A DNA stretch of 64,000 nucleotides from Salipiger pallidus (GTDB lineage: Bacteria > Pseudomonadota > Alphaproteobacteria > Rhodobacterales > Rhodobacteraceae), in assembly GCF_014643635.1 (NCBI RefSeq), contig NZ_BMJV01000001.1:874925-938924 (forward strand). The letters run 5' to 3'. How positions within the stretch are numbered: position 1 is the stretch's first letter; each line of letters opens with the position of its first letter. The position numbers and the translations under genes are program-made. The notes under the pieces were generated by a model. That model was given only the letters and a program-made list of their open reading frames with translations, was not told the origin of the DNA and did no database searches. Shown here piece after piece: positions 41,175-50,758 of the stretch.

Positions 41175-44105
41175 ATGTGCGCCGATACCACTGCCGATAC
41201 CCCTCAGGACCTGCCCGACTACAAGGACACGCTGAACCTTCCCAAGACCGACTTTCCCATGCGCGCGGGCCTGCCCAAGCGTGAACCGGAATGGCTGGCC
41301 CGCTGGAACGAGATCGCGGTCTACGACACGTTGCGCGAGCGCGCCGAGGGCCGCACGCCCTTCACCCTGCATGACGGCCCACCCTATGCGAACGGCCATC
41401 TGCATATCGGCCACGCGCTGAACAAGACCATCAAGGACATGATCGTGCGCTCGCACCAGATGATGGGCCACGATGCGCGCTACGTTCCGGGCTGGGATTG
41501 CCACGGCCTTCCCATCGAGTGGAAGATCGAAGAGCAGTACCGCAAGAAGGGCAAGAACAAGGACGACGTGCCGGTCATCGACTTCCGCCAGGAATGCCGC
41601 AAGTTCGCGGAAGGCTGGATCGACGTGCAGCGCGACGAGTTCAAGCGCCTCGGGATCACCGGCAACTGGGCCGATCCCTACCTCACCATGAACTTCCACG
41701 CTGAGCGCGTCATCGCCGAGGAATTCATGAAGTTCCTGATGACCGGCACGCTCTATCAGGGTTCCAAGCCCGTGATGTGGTCGCCGGTGGAACAGACCGC
41801 CCTCGCCGAAGCCGAGGTCGAATACCACGACAAGGAGAGCTTCACCATTTGGGTGAAGTTCAAGGCAGAGGGCGCCAGCGACCTCGCCGGGGCCTATGTG
41901 GTGATCTGGACGACCACCCCCTGGACCATCCCGTCGAACAAAGCGGTGGTTTACGGCGCGGACTATTCCTATGGCCTTTACGAGGTCACCGGCACGCCGG
42001 ACGACTGCTGGCTCAAGGTTGGTGAAAAGTACCTTCTGGCCAACAAGCTGGCTGAGCAGACCTTTGCGAAGGCACGCCTGTCGGACGACCAGTGGACCAA
42101 GGTCCGCGACGTCGAGACCGCGGAATTCGAGGCACTCTCGCTGCTGCACCCGCTTGCCGGGGTCGAGGGTAGCGAGGGCGAATGGGACCAGCCCCGCGAC
42201 TTCCGCGCCGCCGACTTCGTCACCGACGAGGAAGGGACCGGCTTCGTGCATTGCGCCCCCTCGCACGGCATGGAGGAATACGAGCTTTACCGTAACCTCG
42301 GGATGCTCGAGCAGGTCATCACCTACAACGTGATGGACGACGGCGGCTTCCGCGCCAACCTGCCCTTCTTCGGTGGCAAGTTCATCCTCAACCGCAAGGG
42401 CGGTGAAGGCGATGCCAACAAGACCGTCATCGATAAGCTGGCCGAGGTTGGCGGGCTGATGGCGCGCGGCAAGATCAAACACTCCTACCCGCACAGCTGG
42501 CGGTCCAAGGCGCCGGTGATCTTTCGCAACACGCCGCAGTGGTTCGCATCCATCGACCGCGCCGTGGGCGATGGTCAGGACACGTACGGCGAGACGATCC
42601 GCACCCGTGCCCTGCGCTCCATCGACGAGCTGGTGAAGTTCACGCCGCAGTCGGGCCGCAACCGCCTGTATTCGATGATCGAGGCGCGCCCGGACTGGGT
42701 GCTGTCGCGTCAGCGGGCATGGGGCGTGCCGCTCACCTGCTTCATCAAGAAGGGCGCTCTGCCCACTGACGAAGGCTTCCTGCTGCGCGACGACGCCGTC
42801 AACGCCCGTATCTGCGAAGCCTTTGAGGCCGAAGGCGCGGACGCGTGGTATAAGGATGGCGCGAAGGAGCGCTTCATCGGCGACGCGGCGAACCCTGACG
42901 ACTATGAGCAGGTGTTCGACGTGCTCGACGTGTGGTTCGACAGCGGCTCGACCCACGCCTTCGTGCTGCGCGACCGCGAGGACGGCACCAAGGACGGTAT
43001 CGCGGACGTCTATATGGAAGGCACCGACCAGCACCGCGGCTGGTTCCACTCCTCACTGCTTCAGGCCTGCGGCACCAAGGGCCGTGCGCCCTATCGCAAC
43101 GTGGTCACCCATGGCTTCACGCTGGACGAGAAGGGCAACAAGATGTCCAAGTCGCTCGGCAACACCGTGGCACCGGATGACGTGGTCAAGCAGTACGGCG
43201 CAGACATCCTGCGGCTCTGGGTGGCGCAGGCGGATTACACCGCCGACCAGCGCATCGGGCCGGAGATCCTCAAGGGCGTGGCCGACGGCTACCGCCGCCT
43301 GCGCAACACCATGCGCTTCATGCTGGGCGCGCTTGGCCACTTCGAGGAAAGCGACCGGGTGGACCCGGCGGACATGCCCGAGCTGGAGCAGTGGGTATTG
43401 CACCGCCTCGCGGAACTCGACGGGATCGTGCAGGAAGGCTACCGCGCCTATGATTTCCAACACGTCTTCCAGGCCGTGTTCAACTTCTGCACACTGGACC
43501 TGTCGGCCTACTACTTCGACATCCGCAAGGACGCGCTTTACTGTGACGGCGACACACCGCGCCGCCGTGCCGCGCGCACGGTCATGGACCTGCTGTTCCA
43601 CCGCCTGACCACCTGGCTGGCGCCGATCCTCGTCTTCACCATGGAAGACGTATGGCTCGACCGTTTCCCTGGCGATGCGTCCTCGGTGCACCTGCAGGAT
43701 TTCCCGGTCACCCCGGCGGAATGGAAGAATGACGCGCTGGCGGCCAAGTGGGCCAAGGTGCGCAGCGCCCGCCGCGTGGTCACCGCCGCGCTGGAAATCC
43801 AGCGCACCGACAAGGTGATCGGCGCCTCGCTCGAGGCGGCGCCAGTGGTCCACGTCGAGGACGAGGCGACTCTCGAAGCGCTCAAGACCGTGGCCTTCGA
43901 GGATCTGTGCATCACCTCCGGCATCGAGCTGTCGGCGGATCCTGCTCCGCAGGAAGCCTTCCGCATGGCAGAGGTGCCGGGCGTTGGCGTGGTCTTCGAG
44001 AAAGCCGATGGCGAGAAATGCCAACGCTGCTGGAAGATCCTTCCCGATGTGGGCACCCATGCCCACCCCGCCACCTGCGCCCGCTGCAGCGAAGCGCTTG
44101 GCTGA
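41175..44105 (+). CDS. ileS: isoleucyl-tRNA synthetase
   Basis: Charges tRNA-Ile. The 976-residue class I synthetase has the HIGH motif as HIGHALNK (GHLHIGHALN) near residue 80 and KMSKS as NKMSKSLGN near residue 658. An editing (CP1) domain lies between them with VIWTTTPWTIPSN. The C-terminal zinc finger CQRCWKILPDVG, then CARCSEALG, contributes four cysteines. This is the usual bacterial type that is sensitive to mupirocin rather than the eukaryote-like type. The ribosome-binding site is weak (CGGGAC). Ends 8 bp before a strong terminator. Confidence 0.98.
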   Translation: MCADTTADTPQDLPDYKDTLNLPKTDFPMRAGLPKREPEWLARWNEIAVYDTLRERAEGRTPFTLHDGPPYANGHLHIGHALNKTIKDMIVRSHQMMGHDARYVPGWDCHGLPIEWKIEEQYRKKGKNKDDVPVIDFRQECRKFAEGWIDVQRDEFKRLGITGNWADPYLTMNFHAERVIAEEFMKFLMTGTLYQGSKPVMWSPVEQTALAEAEVEYHDKESFTIWVKFKAEGASDLAGAYVVIWTTTPWTIPSNKAVVYGADYSYGLYEVTGTPDDCWLKVGEKYLLANKLAEQTFAKARLSDDQWTKVRDVETAEFEALSLLHPLAGVEGSEGEWDQPRDFRAADFVTDEEGTGFVHCAPSHGMEEYELYRNLGMLEQVITYNVMDDGGFRANLPFFGGKFILNRKGGEGDANKTVIDKLAEVGGLMARGKIKHSYPHSWRSKAPVIFRNTPQWFASIDRAVGDGQDTYGETIRTRALRSIDELVKFTPQSGRNRLYSMIEARPDWVLSRQRAWGVPLTCFIKKGALPTDEGFLLRDDAVNARICEAFEAEGADAWYKDGAKERFIGDAANPDDYEQVFDVLDVWFDSGSTHAFVLRDREDGTKDGIADVYMEGTDQHRGWFHSSLLQACGTKGRAPYRNVVTHGFTLDEKGNKMSKSLGNTVAPDDVVKQYGADILRLWVAQADYTADQRIGPEILKGVADGYRRLRNTMRFMLGALGHFEESDRVDPADMPELEQWVLHRLAELDGIVQEGYRAYDFQHVFQAVFNFCTLDLSAYYFDIRKDALYCDGDTPRRRAARTVMDLLFHRLTTWLAPILVFTMEDVWLDRFPGDASSVHLQDFPVTPAEWKNDALAAKWAKVRSARRVVTAALEIQRTDKVIGASLEAAPVVHVEDEATLEALKTVAFEDLCITSGIELSADPAPQEAFRMAEVPGVGVVFEKADGEKCQRCWKILPDVGTHAHPATCARCSEALG

Positions 44106-44112
44106 GCATTCA

Positions 44113-44140
44113 GGGGGCCGCCCACGCGGCCCCCTTTTTT
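44113..44140 (+). terminator. ileS intrinsic terminator
   Basis: GGGGGCCGC-CCAC-GCGGCCCCC forms a perfect 9-bp stem followed by TTTTTT. Confidence 0.95.
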
Positions 44141-44890
44141 CTTGCTGCCCGGGTTTTCTTGCACGCCCCGGCCCGGCTCCCTGCCGAAAACGTCCATCGG
44201 CCTCGAGAATCCCGCGCCAGTCTACGTCCCGCTGCACCGTTGCCGGGAGCCAGTCGGAAGGTGGGCTTTGGTCTCACTGGCTCATGATATTCGGATTTCG
44301 TGGTATGTTTCCTCCGTCAGCGATGGAGCACCCCCATGCGCTGGCGATCCTTCATCTTTACCCTCCCTGCCTTGCCTTGAGACACGCCACCACGAGCACG
44401 CAGCGGCTCGCGACGGGCTCTACACCGGTCCCGACCCGGCGCGCGGACCGCAGCAGCGCCTCTTAGGAGCTGAGCGACCGGGCTGGGAGCAAGCGCTGAT
44501 TGCTGCGCTTGAGGATCTGCCAACAAGCGTCGTCATCAGCCCCGGCAACCAGCGCAGCCCTGACAGCGCTGCACGATTTACAGCCAGCCCGGGGGATCGC
44601 CCCGCAGCGGGTGCCACAGGAGGCTTCCACCGGCGCGCTTGGAGGGGTGGCCCGTGGGGTGAGTGTGATCTGGATCGGCAACAAGGGCAGCCGCACCAGC
44701 AACCCGGGACGTGCTGATCCTGCCGGGCGCACCTCTGCTTATTTGCGGTGCGATTGCCAACTTGCGCAGCGAAGACGCAGCCCGAGTGTCCGTCGAATGC
44801 CGCAGCTACCAGCATCTCACGGCCACGTGACCCCACGTGACGGCAGTTCAGCAACCTTTGCCTTACAAACCGCGCGAATGCCTCCAGATC
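44141..44890. other. gene-free stretch, possible gene remnant
   Basis: About 750 bp with open but unconvincing frames. One frame starts at 44336 with MRWRSFIFTLPALP, which looks like a signal-peptide beginning, and stops at once. A shifted frame then reads HHEHAAARDGLYTGPDPARG and WEQALIAALEDLPTSVV. This could be a decayed small secreted protein gene, but I cannot name a family. No terminator or promoter stands out. Confidence 0.35.
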
Positions 44891-45904
44891 ATGGACATGC
44901 CTGATCTCACCGAGCCCGTCATACCGACCCGCCGCATCTTCGCCCTGACCGCCGCCGCCGCGCTGGCCTGCCCCGCCGTTCTGCGCGCCGCGCCCGGCGA
45001 CATCCGAGACCGTGCGCGCGGCCTCGACCAGCTGCATGCCATCATGGTTCAGCGTGGTGACGAGGTGTTGGTGGAAACCGCGCCGCGCGGGCCGGGACTC
45101 GACGGGTTGGCCAACGTCAAATCCGTGTCCAAGAGCCTGCTGGCGCTGATCCTCGGCGGGGTGATCAAGGACGGGGGTGTGCCCGGCGTCAATGCCACCC
45201 TGGCCCAGGTCGCCCCCTCTCTTCTGCCGAGTGATGCCACCGAGGGAACCGAAGAGCTGACACTCGAAGACCTCGTGACACTGCGCATGGGGCTCGAGCG
45301 CACGTCGGGGAGCAACTACGGCGCCTGGGTGAGTTCGAACAACTGGATCGACTACGTGCTGACCCGTGACCGCGTGGCCGAGAATGGCGGGCGGATGCTC
45401 TATTCCACCGGCACCACCCACCTGCTTGGAGCGGCGTTGGCCACCGCTACCGGCGACAGCCTTCTGACCCTTGCGCGGCGGCACCTCGGCCAGCCGCTCG
45501 GGATCGAGATCCCGCCCTGGACCCGTGATCCGCAGGGCTTCTACTTCGGCGGCAACGAGATGGCCCTGACCCCGCGCCACATGCTGCGCGTCGCCCTTGC
45601 CATGCGCGACGGCGGGCGCATCGACGACCGGCAGGCGCTGCCCGCAACCTGGGTCGAGGCCAGCCAGCGGCCACGCACCCGGTCGCCCTACTCGGGTCTG
45701 AGCTATGGCTATGGCTGGTTCCTCAGCCGGTCCGGCTGGACGCTGGCGCGCGGGTACGGTGGGCAGGTCATCGCTGCGCATCCCGGGCGCGATCTTGCAG
45801 TGGCTATCACCTCGGACCCGCTGCGTCCGGCACGGTCGGCGGGATATTTCGGCGACCTCATGGATCTGCTCGACGGCCCAATTCTTGATCTTGGAAGAGC
45901 TTGA
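44891..45904 (+). CDS. serine hydrolase of the beta-lactamase fold, Tat-type signal
   Basis: A 337-residue penicillin-binding-like hydrolase. The SxxK motif is SVSK (S78-K81 from this start) in VKSVSKSLLAL, the second motif is probably YSTGTTH, and the C-terminal strand GYGGQVIAAHPGRDLAVAIT fits the fold. The N-terminus has TRRIFALTAAAALACPAVLR, a twin-arginine export signal. Members include esterases, D-aminopeptidases and class C-like proteins, and the substrate is open. There are Mets at 44891 and 44897, and an earlier one at 44837; no clear ribosome-binding site decides. It is preceded by a gene-poor region and followed by an outer-membrane-like protein gene on the same strand. Confidence 0.83.
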   Translation: MDMPDLTEPVIPTRRIFALTAAAALACPAVLRAAPGDIRDRARGLDQLHAIMVQRGDEVLVETAPRGPGLDGLANVKSVSKSLLALILGGVIKDGGVPGVNATLAQVAPSLLPSDATEGTEELTLEDLVTLRMGLERTSGSNYGAWVSSNNWIDYVLTRDRVAENGGRMLYSTGTTHLLGAALATATGDSLLTLARRHLGQPLGIEIPPWTRDPQGFYFGGNEMALTPRHMLRVALAMRDGGRIDDRQALPATWVEASQRPRTRSPYSGLSYGYGWFLSRSGWTLARGYGGQVIAAHPGRDLAVAITSDPLRPARSAGYFGDLMDLLDGPILDLGRA

Positions 45905-46051
45905 CGCGAGGTCGCCTTTAGCTGGAGCGAAAACGTGATTTGAAGCGATTCACCTTGGCCGTTATCGCGGGGATGTCCGCGCTGGGAGAGCCACCGTGGC
46001 CCCCGGATTCCAGAATGACGCCCTGCAATAGAACACGAGCTTCGCTGCCCC

Positions 46052-46966
46052 ATGCATGCGCTGATCGCAAAAGTCATATTGCCCGCGCTTTGCGCGCTGA
46101 CCCTGCCCGGCCCCGCCACGGCGAACGAGGAAGATCTGCGCTATGCCCTCAAGCGCGGCGCCTCGACCACGCTGGCCACCGACATCTCGGCCCATGAGTC
46201 GGCGCTGGGACGGGTGATGACCGGCTACCGGCACGTGAACCTCTATGGCAACGGGCTGTTCCTGTCGACGAAGGCCCGGCCCAATATGGCCCGGGCCTGG
46301 GCGGCGTTCCACATGACCGATTACAACGGCGACACCCGAGGGGCGAGCCGCCGCATCCTGCTGGGCTACGATCTTCCGGTGATGAACCGCAGCCGGCTGG
46401 GCTTCGTGCTGGGGATCGGGAAAGCGGATCTCGACACCGGCGGCGAAGAAATCCATAGCAGCGCCCTGTCCTTCGGCCCCCACCTCAAGACAAGGCTGGG
46501 CAAATACCTGCGCCTGCGCACATGGGCCACGCTGTCGCGCCCGGCCTACCGGTTCTCGGGAGATAGGGTGCATGCCACCCGCGTAGGGGCCGGAATGCGC
46601 GCTGGCATCGACCGAACGTTCGAGCTCGTCAAGCTGTCGGGCTCCGCTTCTTTCGGCTATTCGCATCAGCGGGTGCCGGGCACCGGCCGCCTACGCGGGT
46701 TCGAGATCACCCGCGCGAACACCTCCCTGACAACCCGCGCCACCTTCTACCCGCAGAACAACTGGCGGCCATATCTCGATTTCGGACTGTCCCGCGGGAT
46801 GTGGCGCAACGACGACGGGAGCGACGCCTACAGCACCCCAAGCATGGCGGCAGGTCTGCTGTGGAACTACAAGAAGCGGTCGATCTCGGTGTCGGTGGAT
46901 GGCCGGCAGGTGTTCGATCCTGCGATGCCCCTCAAGCTGACAACGAACTACCGCCTGACGTTCTGA
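46052..46966 (+). CDS. outer-membrane beta-barrel-like protein
   Basis: A 304-residue secreted protein. A signal peptide (AKVILPALCALTLPGPATANE) is followed by alternating amphipathic strands with many aromatic residues. It ends NYRLTF with a terminal Phe, the recognition signal for outer-membrane insertion. I do not recognise a named family; the pattern resembles small autotransporter-like barrels or surface acyl/lipid A-modifying barrels. It follows the serine hydrolase gene by 147 bp on the same strand; a functional link is only a guess. Confidence 0.65.
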   Translation: MHALIAKVILPALCALTLPGPATANEEDLRYALKRGASTTLATDISAHESALGRVMTGYRHVNLYGNGLFLSTKARPNMARAWAAFHMTDYNGDTRGASRRILLGYDLPVMNRSRLGFVLGIGKADLDTGGEEIHSSALSFGPHLKTRLGKYLRLRTWATLSRPAYRFSGDRVHATRVGAGMRAGIDRTFELVKLSGSASFGYSHQRVPGTGRLRGFEITRANTSLTTRATFYPQNNWRPYLDFGLSRGMWRNDDGSDAYSTPSMAAGLLWNYKKRSISVSVDGRQVFDPAMPLKLTTNYRLTF

Positions 46967-47228
46967 GCCACGCGAAGACGAAAGCCACTGGCTGATGCTT
47001 TCCCCCGCAAGCGCGGCCCGAGGTGACGTGATCGCTTCAGGGCATGGATTTTACCGGCGTTGCGATACGTCCTTGCGGCGCTTGGTCGAGGCAACCCACT
47101 TCTCCGTATAATGTCAAAGGCACATCCGTCCGCCTGACCGCATCCGCGAACCTTGGAAGATATCTTGGGCGGTTGTGGCTTGACCGGGCGCAATGGCCAC
47201 AGCACACCAACGTCCCCAATCACAAAAA
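46967..47228. other. gene-free stretch after the barrel gene
   Basis: About 260 bp in a convergent gap. No coding frame I can support and no clear terminator for the barrel gene. Confidence 0.5.
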
Positions 47229-47256
47229 AAAGGGCGCCCCGAATGGGACGCCCCTT
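47229..47256 (-). terminator. intrinsic terminator of the sulfate-activation gene
   Basis: On the minus strand AAGGG, a one-base bulge, CGTCCC-ATTC-GGGGCG-CCCTT, followed by a run of eight or nine T. It lies 20 bp past the stop. Confidence 0.88.
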
Positions 47257-47275
47257 GTCTTGACTGTCGCAGCGA

Positions 47276-49354
47276 TCAGAGACCGGCGATCAGACCCATG
47301 CTTTCCAGCTTCAGGATCACCTGATGGGCGCAGTTGTCGACCTCGGTGCCCTCGGTCTCGACCCGCAGCTCGGGGTTTGCCGGGACGTCGTAGGGATCGG
47401 AGATGCCGGTGAACTCCTTGATCTTGCCTTCGCGCGCCAGCTTGTAGAGGCCCTTGCGGTCACGGCGCTCGCATTCCTCGATCGTGGTGGCAACGTGCAC
47501 CTCGACGAAGGCGCCGAACTGCTCCACGTCCTCACGCACCGCGCGACGGGTTGCCGCGTAAGGCGCGATGGGTGCGCAGATCGCGATACCGCCGTTCTTG
47601 GTGATCTCGGACGCGACATAGCCGATGCGGCGGATGTTCAGGTCACGGTGCTCTTTCGAGAAGCCCAGCTCGGACGACAGGTTCTTGCGGACGATGTCGC
47701 CATCCAGAAGCGTCACCGGACGGCCACCCATTTCCATGAGCTTGGTCATCAGTGCGTTCGCGATGGTCGATTTGCCCGAGCCCGAGAAGCCGGTGAAGAA
47801 CACGGTGAAGCCCTGCTTCGAGCGCGGCGGCTTGGTGCGGCGCAGCTCGGCCACCACCTCGGGGAACGAGAACCATTCCGGGATCTCGAGGCCTTCCTGA
47901 AGGCGGCGGCGCAGTTCGGTGCCGCTGATGTTCAGGATGTTGACGCTGTCCTTGTCGGCAATCTCGTCGGCGGGCTCGTACTGGGCGCGCTCTTCAACGT
48001 AGACCATGTGTTTGAACGGCACCATCTCGATGCCCATTTCCTCTTCGTGCTGCTTGAAGAGTTCCTGTGCGTCATAGGGTCCGTAGAAGTCCTCACCGGC
48101 GGAATTCTTGCCGGGGCCCGCGTGGTCGCGGCCGACGATGAAGTGAGTCACGCCGTAGTTCTTGCGGATAAGACCGTGCCACACGGCTTCGCGCGGGCCA
48201 GCCATGCGCATTGCGAGCGGCAGCAGCGACATCGAAGTGGTCGAGGCCGGGTACTTGTCGAGAACCGCTTCGTAGCAGCGCACGCGGGTGAAGTGATCCA
48301 CGTCGCCGGGCTTGGTCATGCCAACGACCGGGTGGATCAGCAGGTTGGCCTGGCTCTCACGGGCGGCCCGGAAGGTCAGTTCCTGGTGCGCGCGGTGCAG
48401 CGGGTTGCGGGTCTGGAAGGCCACGACCTTGCGCCAGCCGAGCTTGCGGAAATAGGCGCGCAGCTCGTTCGGGGTGTCGCGGCGGGCGCGGAAGTCATAG
48501 TGCACCGGCTGCTGGATGCCGGTGATCGGGCCGCCGAGGTAGATCTTGCCCGCGGTGTTGTGCAGGTAGTTGACCGCCGGATGCGCGTCATCATCGGCGC
48601 CAAAGACCTTTTCGGCCTCGAGCGACTTGTTCGGCTCCCACTTGTCGGTGACGGTCATCGTGGCAAGGATCACGCCTTCCTGGTCACGCAGGGCGATGTC
48701 CTGGCCCAGCTCGATGCTGTCGGCGAACTTTTCGGTCACGTCGAGGGTGATGGGCATCGGCCAGAGCGCACCATCGGCAAGGCGCATGTCGTTGACGACG
48801 CCGTTGTAGTCCTCTTCGCCGAGGAAACCCTTGAGCGGGTAGAAACCACCGTTCATCAGCAGCTCGAGGTCGCAGATCTGGCGCGGGGTCAGGTCGTGGC
48901 TGACCAACTCGCCGGCTTCAACCTTCAGCTTCTGGGCACTGTCGTAGGACACGAACAGCTCGGGGATGGGTGCAAGATTGCTTTGCATTAGTCTGGTCCT
49001 TGTCGTTGTAGGGACGTAGCTGCTGGCAGAGCCTGTCAGCTCGGCGTGAAGCGCCTGGTATTCGCGGAATTTCCTTGCAAGGAAGCGGTCCGCAAGCCGG
49101 GCCTTTTCCACCGCGCCGCGCGATGTCAGCGCATAGGCGAAACGCTGGCGCCGGTCCGGCCCCTCACGTTCGCTGATCTTTATGAACCCTGCCTCGGCAG
49201 CTGCCCGAAGCTGTGCGTTGAGCCGCCCCAAAGATACCCCTATCGCCGCCGAGATCGCACGCTGCGATGCGTCCGGCGTCAGGTCGAGCTGGCGCAGGAG
49301 CTGGAAGAGGTTTCCCTCTTCCTCGGTCATGGATTTGGCGACGGGCGCGGACAT
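47276..49354 (-). CDS. MarR-type winged helix fused to sulfate adenylyltransferase/APS kinase
   Basis: Residues about 9-105 form a winged helix of the EPS-associated MarR type (RAISAAIGVSLGRLNAQLRA and YALTSRGAVEKARLADRFLA). Residues 123 to the end are a complete bifunctional enzyme. The ATP sulfurylase carries QTRNPLHRAH (about 313-322) and GRDHAGPG, and the APS kinase carries the P-loop GFSGSGKS (about 521-528) and DGDIVRKNLS. Together these make APS and then PAPS from sulfate. The junction TGSASSYVPTTTRTRLMQSN has no stop codon. MQSNLAPIPELFVSY at 48988 is the usual enzyme start and has AAGGA 8 nt upstream, so the normal 570-residue enzyme may also be made. Whether the 692-residue fusion is produced is unknown. 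A palindrome lies just upstream of the long start. Confidence 0.85.
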   Translation of the reverse strand: MSAPVAKSMTEEEGNLFQLLRQLDLTPDASQRAISAAIGVSLGRLNAQLRAAAEAGFIKISEREGPDRRQRFAYALTSRGAVEKARLADRFLARKFREYQALHAELTGSASSYVPTTTRTRLMQSNLAPIPELFVSYDSAQKLKVEAGELVSHDLTPRQICDLELLMNGGFYPLKGFLGEEDYNGVVNDMRLADGALWPMPITLDVTEKFADSIELGQDIALRDQEGVILATMTVTDKWEPNKSLEAEKVFGADDDAHPAVNYLHNTAGKIYLGGPITGIQQPVHYDFRARRDTPNELRAYFRKLGWRKVVAFQTRNPLHRAHQELTFRAARESQANLLIHPVVGMTKPGDVDHFTRVRCYEAVLDKYPASTTSMSLLPLAMRMAGPREAVWHGLIRKNYGVTHFIVGRDHAGPGKNSAGEDFYGPYDAQELFKQHEEEMGIEMVPFKHMVYVEERAQYEPADEIADKDSVNILNISGTELRRRLQEGLEIPEWFSFPEVVAELRRTKPPRSKQGFTVFFTGFSGSGKSTIANALMTKLMEMGGRPVTLLDGDIVRKNLSSELGFSKEHRDLNIRRIGYVASEITKNGGIAICAPIAPYAATRRAVREDVEQFGAFVEVHVATTIEECERRDRKGLYKLAREGKIKEFTGISDPYDVPANPELRVETEGTEVDNCAHQVILKLESMGLIAGL

Positions 49355-49373
49355 GGCAAGCGACTCAAAGTCT

Positions 49374-49387
49374 GTTCACGCGTGAAC
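49374..49387. promoter_or_regulatory. perfect palindrome upstream of the MarR-like start
   Basis: GTTCACGCGTGAAC is a perfect 14-bp palindrome 19 bp upstream of the MarR-like reading frame. Its position suits autoregulation by the winged-helix domain. Confidence 0.5.
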
Positions 49388-49505
49388 GCATCGCATGGTT
49401 CGCCGTTTCGCGGAACCCCTGATTTCATCAGGAGATCATTTTTCAGGCGATGCGTGCAAGGATCCGCCGACCGGGTCTCGGCTGTGCGCATCGCGCCAAC
49501 GAAAA

Positions 49506-49532
49506 CCGCTCCTGCGGCGGGCGCAGGAGCGG
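49506..49532 (-). terminator. trxB intrinsic terminator
   Basis: CCGCTCCTGCG with its complement CGCAGGAGCGG around a 5-nt loop, followed on the minus strand by TTTTCG. It lies 28 bp after the trxB stop. Confidence 0.85.
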
Positions 49533-49559
49533 CTCGTGTCGTCGTTGGTGCTGACAGGC

Positions 49560-50564
49560 TCAGTGGCTGGCGTCGACCGGGGCGCCATAGCCCAGCGGCA
49601 GAGCTTCGTCCTTGCCCCCATCCAGGTCCTGCTCGGCCAGCCAGCGCTCGGCCTCGAGCGCGGCCATGCAGCCCATGCCCGCCGAGGTCACCGCCTGTCG
49701 GTACTTGTGGTCCGTCAGGTCACCGGCGGCGAACACACCGGGGATCGAGGTGGCGGTGCTGTCGGGCCGCGTCTTGACGTAGCCGCCCATGTGGGTCTCG
49801 AGCACGTCCTTGACCAGCTCATTCGCGGGCGCGTGGCCAATGGCGACGAAGACGCCCTTGCAGGGGATCTCGGAAACCTCTCCGGTCTTGACGTTCTTCA
49901 CCTTCACGCCGGTGACGCCCTTCGGGGTATCCTCGCCCACCACTTCCTCGAGCGCATGGAACCACAGCGGCTCGATCTTGGGGTTCTTGGCAAGGCGGTC
50001 CTGAAGGATCTTTTCGGCGCGCAGTTCGTCGCGACGGTGGATCAGGGTAACCTTGGAGGCGAAGTTGGTCAGGAACAGCGCTTCTTCGACGGCAGTGTTG
50101 CCGCCACCGATGACCACGATCTCCTGCCCGCGGTAGAAGAAGCCGTCACAGGTGGCGCAGGCCGATACACCAAAGCCCTTGTAGGCCTCTTCGCTGTCGA
50201 GCCCGATCCACTTGGCGCGCGCGCCGGTGGCAAGGATCACCGCATCGGCGGTGTAGGTGGTGCCGCTGTCGCCATGCGCCACGAAGGGCCGCACGTCGAG
50301 ATCCAGCTTGGAGATGATGTCACCAATGATCTCGGTGCCCATGGCACGGGCATGCTCTTCCATGGAGACCATGAGGTCAGGGCCCTGCACCTCGGTGTGG
50401 CCGGGCCAGTTCTCGACCTCGGTGGTGGTGGTCAGCTGGCCGCCCGGCTCGAGTCCCTGCACGAGGATCGGCTCCAGCATGGCGCGGCTGGCGTAGACAC
50501 CGGCGGTGTAGCCCGCAGGGCCGGAGCCGATGATGAGAACCTTGGTGTGACGGGTATCGGACAT
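49560..50564 (-). CDS. trxB: thioredoxin-disulfide reductase
   Basis: Reduces thioredoxin with NADPH through FAD. The 334-residue flavoprotein starts [20 protein letters not shown], with FAD motif [16 protein letters not shown]. The redox pair is in [11 protein letters not shown] (CATC), the NADPH motif is [15 protein letters not shown], and the second FAD motif is [15 protein letters not shown]. Upstream in-frame Mets add sequence not seen in the family. Divergent from an Lrp-type regulator; there is no thioredoxin gene nearby. Confidence 0.96.
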   Translation of the reverse strand: MSDTRHTKVLIIGSGPAGYTAGVYASRAMLEPILVQGLEPGGQLTTTTEVENWPGHTEVQGPDLMVSMEEHARAMGTEIIGDIISKLDLDVRPFVAHGDSGTTYTADAVILATGARAKWIGLDSEEAYKGFGVSACATCDGFFYRGQEIVVIGGGNTAVEEALFLTNFASKVTLIHRRDELRAEKILQDRLAKNPKIEPLWFHALEEVVGEDTPKGVTGVKVKNVKTGEVSEIPCKGVFVAIGHAPANELVKDVLETHMGGYVKTRPDSTATSIPGVFAAGDLTDHKYRQAVTSAGMGCMAALEAERWLAEQDLDGGKDEALPLGYGAPVDASH

Positions 50565-50702
50565 GGGAAAGCCCCTGCTCATGTGAATCGTGGCGCGTTG
50601 GGGCTGCATATAAACGCGGGAAGGTCCGACGCAAACCCCACCACCGGTTGCACAGGGGAAATGCAGCATCGCACAACAATCTTACACAGATATGAAACTT
50701 TA

Positions 50703-50730
50703 TTGCGCCGACCGCGGCTGGTGATATAAC
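50703..50730 (+). promoter_or_regulatory. candidate promoter of the second Lrp gene
   Basis: TTGCGC and TATAAC with a 16-bp spacer, 28 bp before the start codon. The -10 is close to consensus. An AAAGGA ribosome-binding site follows. Confidence 0.5.
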
Positions 50731-50758
50731 AATCGCGAATTCAGCGAAAGGACTCCAG

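Noticed and set aside
41151-43049. Minus-strand frame of 632 codons opposite ileS
   Set aside because: Antisense shadow of a fully recognised synthetase. The same applies to 43053-44237.
47324-48991. Plus-strand frame of 555 codons opposite the sulfate-activation gene
   Set aside because: Antisense shadow; Val/Leu/Arg-rich low-information text without a family pattern.
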